Assembly: GCA_032622095.1 (NCBI GenBank)
Contig: CP136069.1
Location: forward strand, 51,756,760 to 51,820,759
Direction of reading: 5' to 3'
DNA from: Siphonodentalium dalli
Taxonomy: Eukaryota; Mollusca; Scaphopoda; Gadilida; Siphonodentaliidae
Length of the DNA stretch: 64,000 nucleotides
Shown: piece by piece, positions 60,601 through 64,000 of the stretch
Layout of the letters: the number at the start of each line of letters is the position of its first letter
Position numbering within the stretch: position 1 is the stretch's first letter
The notes under the pieces: generated by a model
The model's input: only the letters and a program-made list of their open reading frames with translations
Told to the model about the DNA's origin: nothing
The model's database searches: none
Program-made: the position numbers and the translations under genes

Positions 60601-62040
60601 AGCCTATCTATCTCGAGCTTCACACCTTACCCTATCTATCTCGAGCTTCACACCTTACCCTATCTATCTCGAGCTTCACACCTTACCCTATCTATCTCGA
60701 GCTTCATACCTTAGCCTATCTTTCTCGGGCTTCACACCTTAGCCTATCTATCTCGAGCTTCATACCTTACCCTATCTTTCTCGGGCTTCACACCTTACCC
60801 TATCTATCTCGAGCTTCACACCTTACCCTATCTATCTCGAGCTTCACACCTTACCCTATCTATCTCGAGCTTCACACCTTACCCTATCTATCTCGAGCTT
60901 CATACCTTAGCCTATCTTTCTCGGGCTTCACACCTTAGCCTATCTATCTCGAGCTTCATACCTTAGCCTATCTGTCTCGAGCTTCATACCTTAGCCTATC
61001 TATCTCGAGCTTCATACCTTAGCCTATCTGTCTCGAGCTTCATACCTTAGCCTATCTATCTCGAGCTTCATACCTTAGCCTATCTATCTCGAGCTTCATA
61101 CCTTAGCCTATCTATCTCGAGCTTCATACCTTAGCCTATCTGTCTCGAGCTTCATACCTTAGCCTATCTATCTCGAGCTTCATACCTTAGCCTATCTATC
61201 TCGAGCTTCATACCTTAGCCTATCTATCTCGAGCTTCATACCTTAGCCTATCTATCTCGAGCTTCATACCTTAGCCTATCTATCTCGAGCTTCATACCTT
61301 AGCCTATCTATCTCGAGCTTCATACCTTAGCCTATCTATCTCGAGCTTCATACCTTAGCCTATCTGTCTCGAGCTTCATACCTTAGCCTATCTATCTCGA
61401 GCTTCATACCTTAGCCTATCTATCTCGAGCTTCATACCTTAGCCTATCTATCTCGAGCTTCACACCTTACCCTATCTATCTCGAGCTTCACACCTTACCC
61501 TATCTATCTCGAGCTTCATACCTTAGCCTATCTTTCTCGGGCTTCACACCTTAGCCTATCTATCTCGAGCTTCATACCTTACCCTATCTTTCTCGGGCTT
61601 CACACCTTACCCTATCTATCTCGAGCTTCACACCTTACCCTATCTATCTCGAGCTTCACACCTTACCCTATCTATCTCGAGCTTCACACCTTACCCTATC
61701 TATCTCGAGCTTCATACCTTAGCCTATCTTTCTCGGGCTTCACACCTTAGCCTATCTATCTCGAGCTTCATACCTTAGCCTATCTGTCTCGAGCTTCATA
61801 CCTTAGCCTATCTATCTCGAGCTTCATACCTTAGCCTATCTGTCTCGAGCTTCATACCTTAGCCTATCTATCTCGAGCTTCATACCTTAGCCTATCTATC
61901 TCGAGCTTCATACCTTAGCCTATCTGTCTCGGGCTTCACACCTTAGCCTATCTGTCTTGAGCTTCACACCTTAGCCTATCTGTCTCGAGCTTCACACCTT
62001 AGCCTATCTGTCTCGAGCTTCATACCTTAGCCTATCTTTC
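54642..62040. repeat. 28-bp satellite, block 3 (about 264 units), with nested higher-order repeats
   Basis: Same unit. The rare variant TTTCTCGGGCTTCACACC marks block copies: at 57781 and 58845 (1064 bp apart, 38 units), and at 60721 and 61533 (812 bp, 29 units). The paired TGTCTTGAGCTTCACACC variant occurs at 56605 and 60301 (3696 bp, 132 units). All distances are multiples of 28. Confidence 0.95.
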
Positions 62041-62309
62041 TCGATGGCTTTGCTTCTGTGTTCTTGTTTATTAATGGCATCCTCTCGCTTTATCAGACTG
62101 ATCTCTCTGGTACGTAGTTCTTTCTGCTTCTGGACAAGTGTTTCATGCAGATCGTAGACGCTTTTTGCCTGGTCAATAGTTGCAAGATCGGCCATAACTG
62201 TGTGTACTCTAGGAGTGTCGGTTGTCTGTTTACTGATGTTATCTCCTTTTGGAGGAGATATGTTACAGAGAATCTTTATTGCCTCCTTGAAGGAGAGATA
62301 TTTGTACAA
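62004..62309 (-). pseudogene. Unrecognised coiled-coil protein, N-terminal part (decayed), merging into the satellite
   Basis: The minus-strand frame contains MADLATIDQAKSVYDLHETL (from 62195), then LVQKQKELRTREISLIKRED and SKAIEKDRLRYEARDR before a stop inside the first satellite unit. It is rich in Glu, Lys and Arg with heptad-like spacing, so a coiled coil is likely. No domain was recognised. The upstream residues back to 62309 (MYKYLSFKEAIKIL) are also open. The last eight informative residues (DRLRYEAR) are what the satellite unit spells in this frame. The 28-bp period then shifts the frame and creates stops. Confidence 0.55.
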
Positions 62310-62819
62310 TTATATACATACATGTAGATATAAATACAACAGTGAAGTGTGAGAATAATTAATATAGTAATTACATAAAACGTGCATGCGTATTATCAGG
62401 CTCACTTTGGTACGGGTGAGTTGCGTCTTATGTGTGGAACTTTTATCGGAGAGAGAGAAAAGTTAAATGAATTACAATTATAGTAATAAGAGTAAAGTGG
62501 GAAGAAAAACAAAAACAAAAATGTATTTGCCACTTGGAAAAGAAAAAAATATATATATATATAAAATAAAATGCGCATCCGAATGGTTGCGCCCACACAG
62601 ACAAATAGCACATGTTGCGCTGGTATAATCCTGTTGGGGTCCAATATGGGGTTGGTTGGATCAGCTTCGTCGTTAGTTGGAGAAAGACTGCTTGCATGTA
62701 TGCTTCATTGTTGAGTCATTTTCTAACCTTTCGATGAACGTGTCTGATAGTGTATCCAATGACCTCCAGTACATTCAACCGCATTCGTTCTGCTCTGCAC
62801 ATTTGTTTGCATTTTATAC
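62310..62819. other. No gene seen
   Basis: AT-rich sequence with an (AT)n run at 62550-62562. It separates two coding remnants and may be an inserted repeat, but no ends were found. Confidence 0.4.
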
Positions 62820-63555
62820 ATGTCGACGAAAAGTTATTTTGTGGCTCAGATGATGTAGTGGTGTCAGCTTTTGTTGTGTTCGAACCTTATCTATGTTCAT
62901 TGTCATCTAGTCTATCTGGGATCTCGGATAGCACTGCAGATATACAACCACTATCTGGCAGGGATGGCATATTTGGAGAATTAATCTTTTCTCTGGATGT
63001 CTGGATGACTATGCATTCACGAAGCTGACAAGGATAATTTCTAGCGCCTTATTCATCTGCTTGATATTAGGTTTCTGGCCATCAATAGTTACTGAAGTCA
63101 TAATTTTCATTACGGCGGGGAGATGTTCATTAATGAACAGTGACAAATTATTTATATTAACCGCAACAGAGCACTGTGTAGGGTAGAAGTCGATGGTATA
63201 CAGGAAGTCAGTATCGTCACTGATTGAAGCAGTATTTCGAACACAATTGTCCTATTCCTCGTAAGTATCTTCTAACTTCGCTGACAATTTAATTAGTTTA
63301 GAGTCATTAAAACAATTTTTTTTAAAGAATACCTCATAACTTCGAATGTGACATGGTCAACTTTTGCAGTAAGACCACCAGAAGTGGTGTTGATTTCAGT
63401 GGAAAGTCTTTTGACAGAGGCTAGTTTTTACGAACAGATTTTTCCATTAACTTTATAGTCACATTTGGAATCAGTTCTCATTACATTGGGGTTAATTATA
63501 TCACAATAGTCTTCACAAGAAGTTGGCTTTGTCTAGTCTGAATCGCCGTCATGTT
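62820..63555 (-). pseudogene. Decayed protein-coding remnant, unrecognised
   Basis: Minus-strand frames that hand over to each other at two or more frame changes have plausible protein composition: CEDYCDIINPNVMRTDSKCD (about 63520-63450), LASVKRLSTEINTTSGGLTA, then after a shift KLIKLSAKLEDTYEE and DDTDFLYTIDFYPTQCSVAV followed by INNLSLFINEHLPAVMKIMT, and after a further shift PDSGCISAVLSEIPDRLDDN and SSEPQNNF. At least four stops interrupt it. I cannot assign a family. It is co-oriented with the coiled-coil remnant just downstream and may be its 5' part. Confidence 0.4.
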
Positions 63556-64000
63556 GATTCAAAACAGTTGAACAAAGTATATATACAAGATGGCTGACTC
63601 GTGTTCGGGAAGATGTTTCCAGAACAAGTCACAAAGTTGACAAATAATACCACCTTACTTGGTACAAAGACGAAGTGACACACACATATACTTTGGTTAA
63701 AAGTCTAAGCATTACAATACAGCAGTTCGTACATTAAAATGAATTTTAACAACAGTTTAAAAGCAGTTAAAACAATATTTTCTAAGAGCGTAAAATCTGC
63801 TTTCACCAATACCGGAAGTTTCATCAGCAGACGACAGTCATTGGTGCATTCTTTACAATATACCACTACCACCATCTACAATTCAGACGTATGACAGACA
63901 CAGGATTCATTAGCGTTAATCCCCATAAATGTTGATATAATAGTACACTGCCATGAGTGACTTTTGTTACTCATGTATGCATCACCTAATCGATTAGCAG
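63556..64000. other. No gene seen
   Basis: AT-rich. GCAGACGACAGTCATTGGTG at 63827 matches the 134-bp repeat at 23080. Confidence 0.45.

Noticed and set aside
42130-62040. CRISPR-like or telomeric array (28-bp units containing TTAGCC)
   Set aside because: Units are head to tail without spacers, and TTAGCC is only part of a 28-bp period, not a telomeric hexamer repeat.
37159-64000. Upstream sulfotransferase exons with the PAPS loop
   Set aside because: Looked for a YPKSGT-type segment next to a splice site on the minus strand; none was seen.

Overview
The window looks like repeat-rich, AT-rich nuclear DNA of a marine lophotrochozoan, most likely a mollusc. Three points support this: it holds split metazoan-type exons with GT-AG introns; it is crowded with short TIR elements, Helitrons, SINE-like sequence and non-LTR retrotransposon debris; and it carries repeat types I associate with bivalve and gastropod genomes (about 160-bp units around the phrase AAAAACATGG, Helitron tails rich in GACA, and abundant TACATGTA and ACCGGTA words). 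Nothing bacterial, plasmid-like or CRISPR-like was seen.

Layout. 0-3.1 kb: a reverse transcriptase fragment cut off by a 201-bp tandem duplication, then an intact 315-codon RNase H/zinc-finger ORF. 3.2-5.4 kb: a nest of TIR elements with one 5S-rRNA-derived SINE-like insert. 6.6-8.6 kb: a ~160-bp tandem array split by a hAT-type MITE with a perfect 8-bp target duplication. 8.6-19 kb: scattered MITEs and degenerate repeats. 19.0-20.2 kb: the 3' end of a second non-LTR element with one internal stop. 21.2-22.7 kb and 31.2-33.4 kb: two groups of non-autonomous Helitrons, the second an end-to-end stack of four. 24.5-25.4 kb and 26.0-30.0 kb: a 22-bp satellite and an 18/27-bp composite satellite.

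The only recognisable host gene is on the minus strand. Three 3' exons of a cytosolic sulfotransferase lie at 37053-37156, 34651-34834 and 23563-23672. They join in phase with consensus splice sites. The last intron is about 11 kb and holds two satellites and the Helitron stack. The N-terminal exons are not seen and may lie beyond 64 kb.

40-64 kb is the most unusual part. Pieces of an unrecognised coiled-coil and Ser/Thr/Pro/Tyr-rich protein, all on the minus strand, occur at about 62.3-62.0 kb, 42.1-41.9 kb and 41.5-40.3 kb, with possible further remnants at 63.6-62.8 kb. Between the first two pieces lie about 14.7 kb of a 28-bp satellite whose unit matches the coding sequence at the junction (residues DRLRYEAR). 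The third piece carries 16 copies of an in-frame 57-bp minisatellite. I infer that a coding segment of a dying gene was amplified into a satellite, which then grew by in-register duplications of 812, 1764 and 3696 bp (all multiples of 28). The satellite is interrupted by a 1.99-kb unidentified stretch and by a 3.18-kb insertion that carries ten copies of the word GTGACTGACATTAC (one degenerate) near its two ends.
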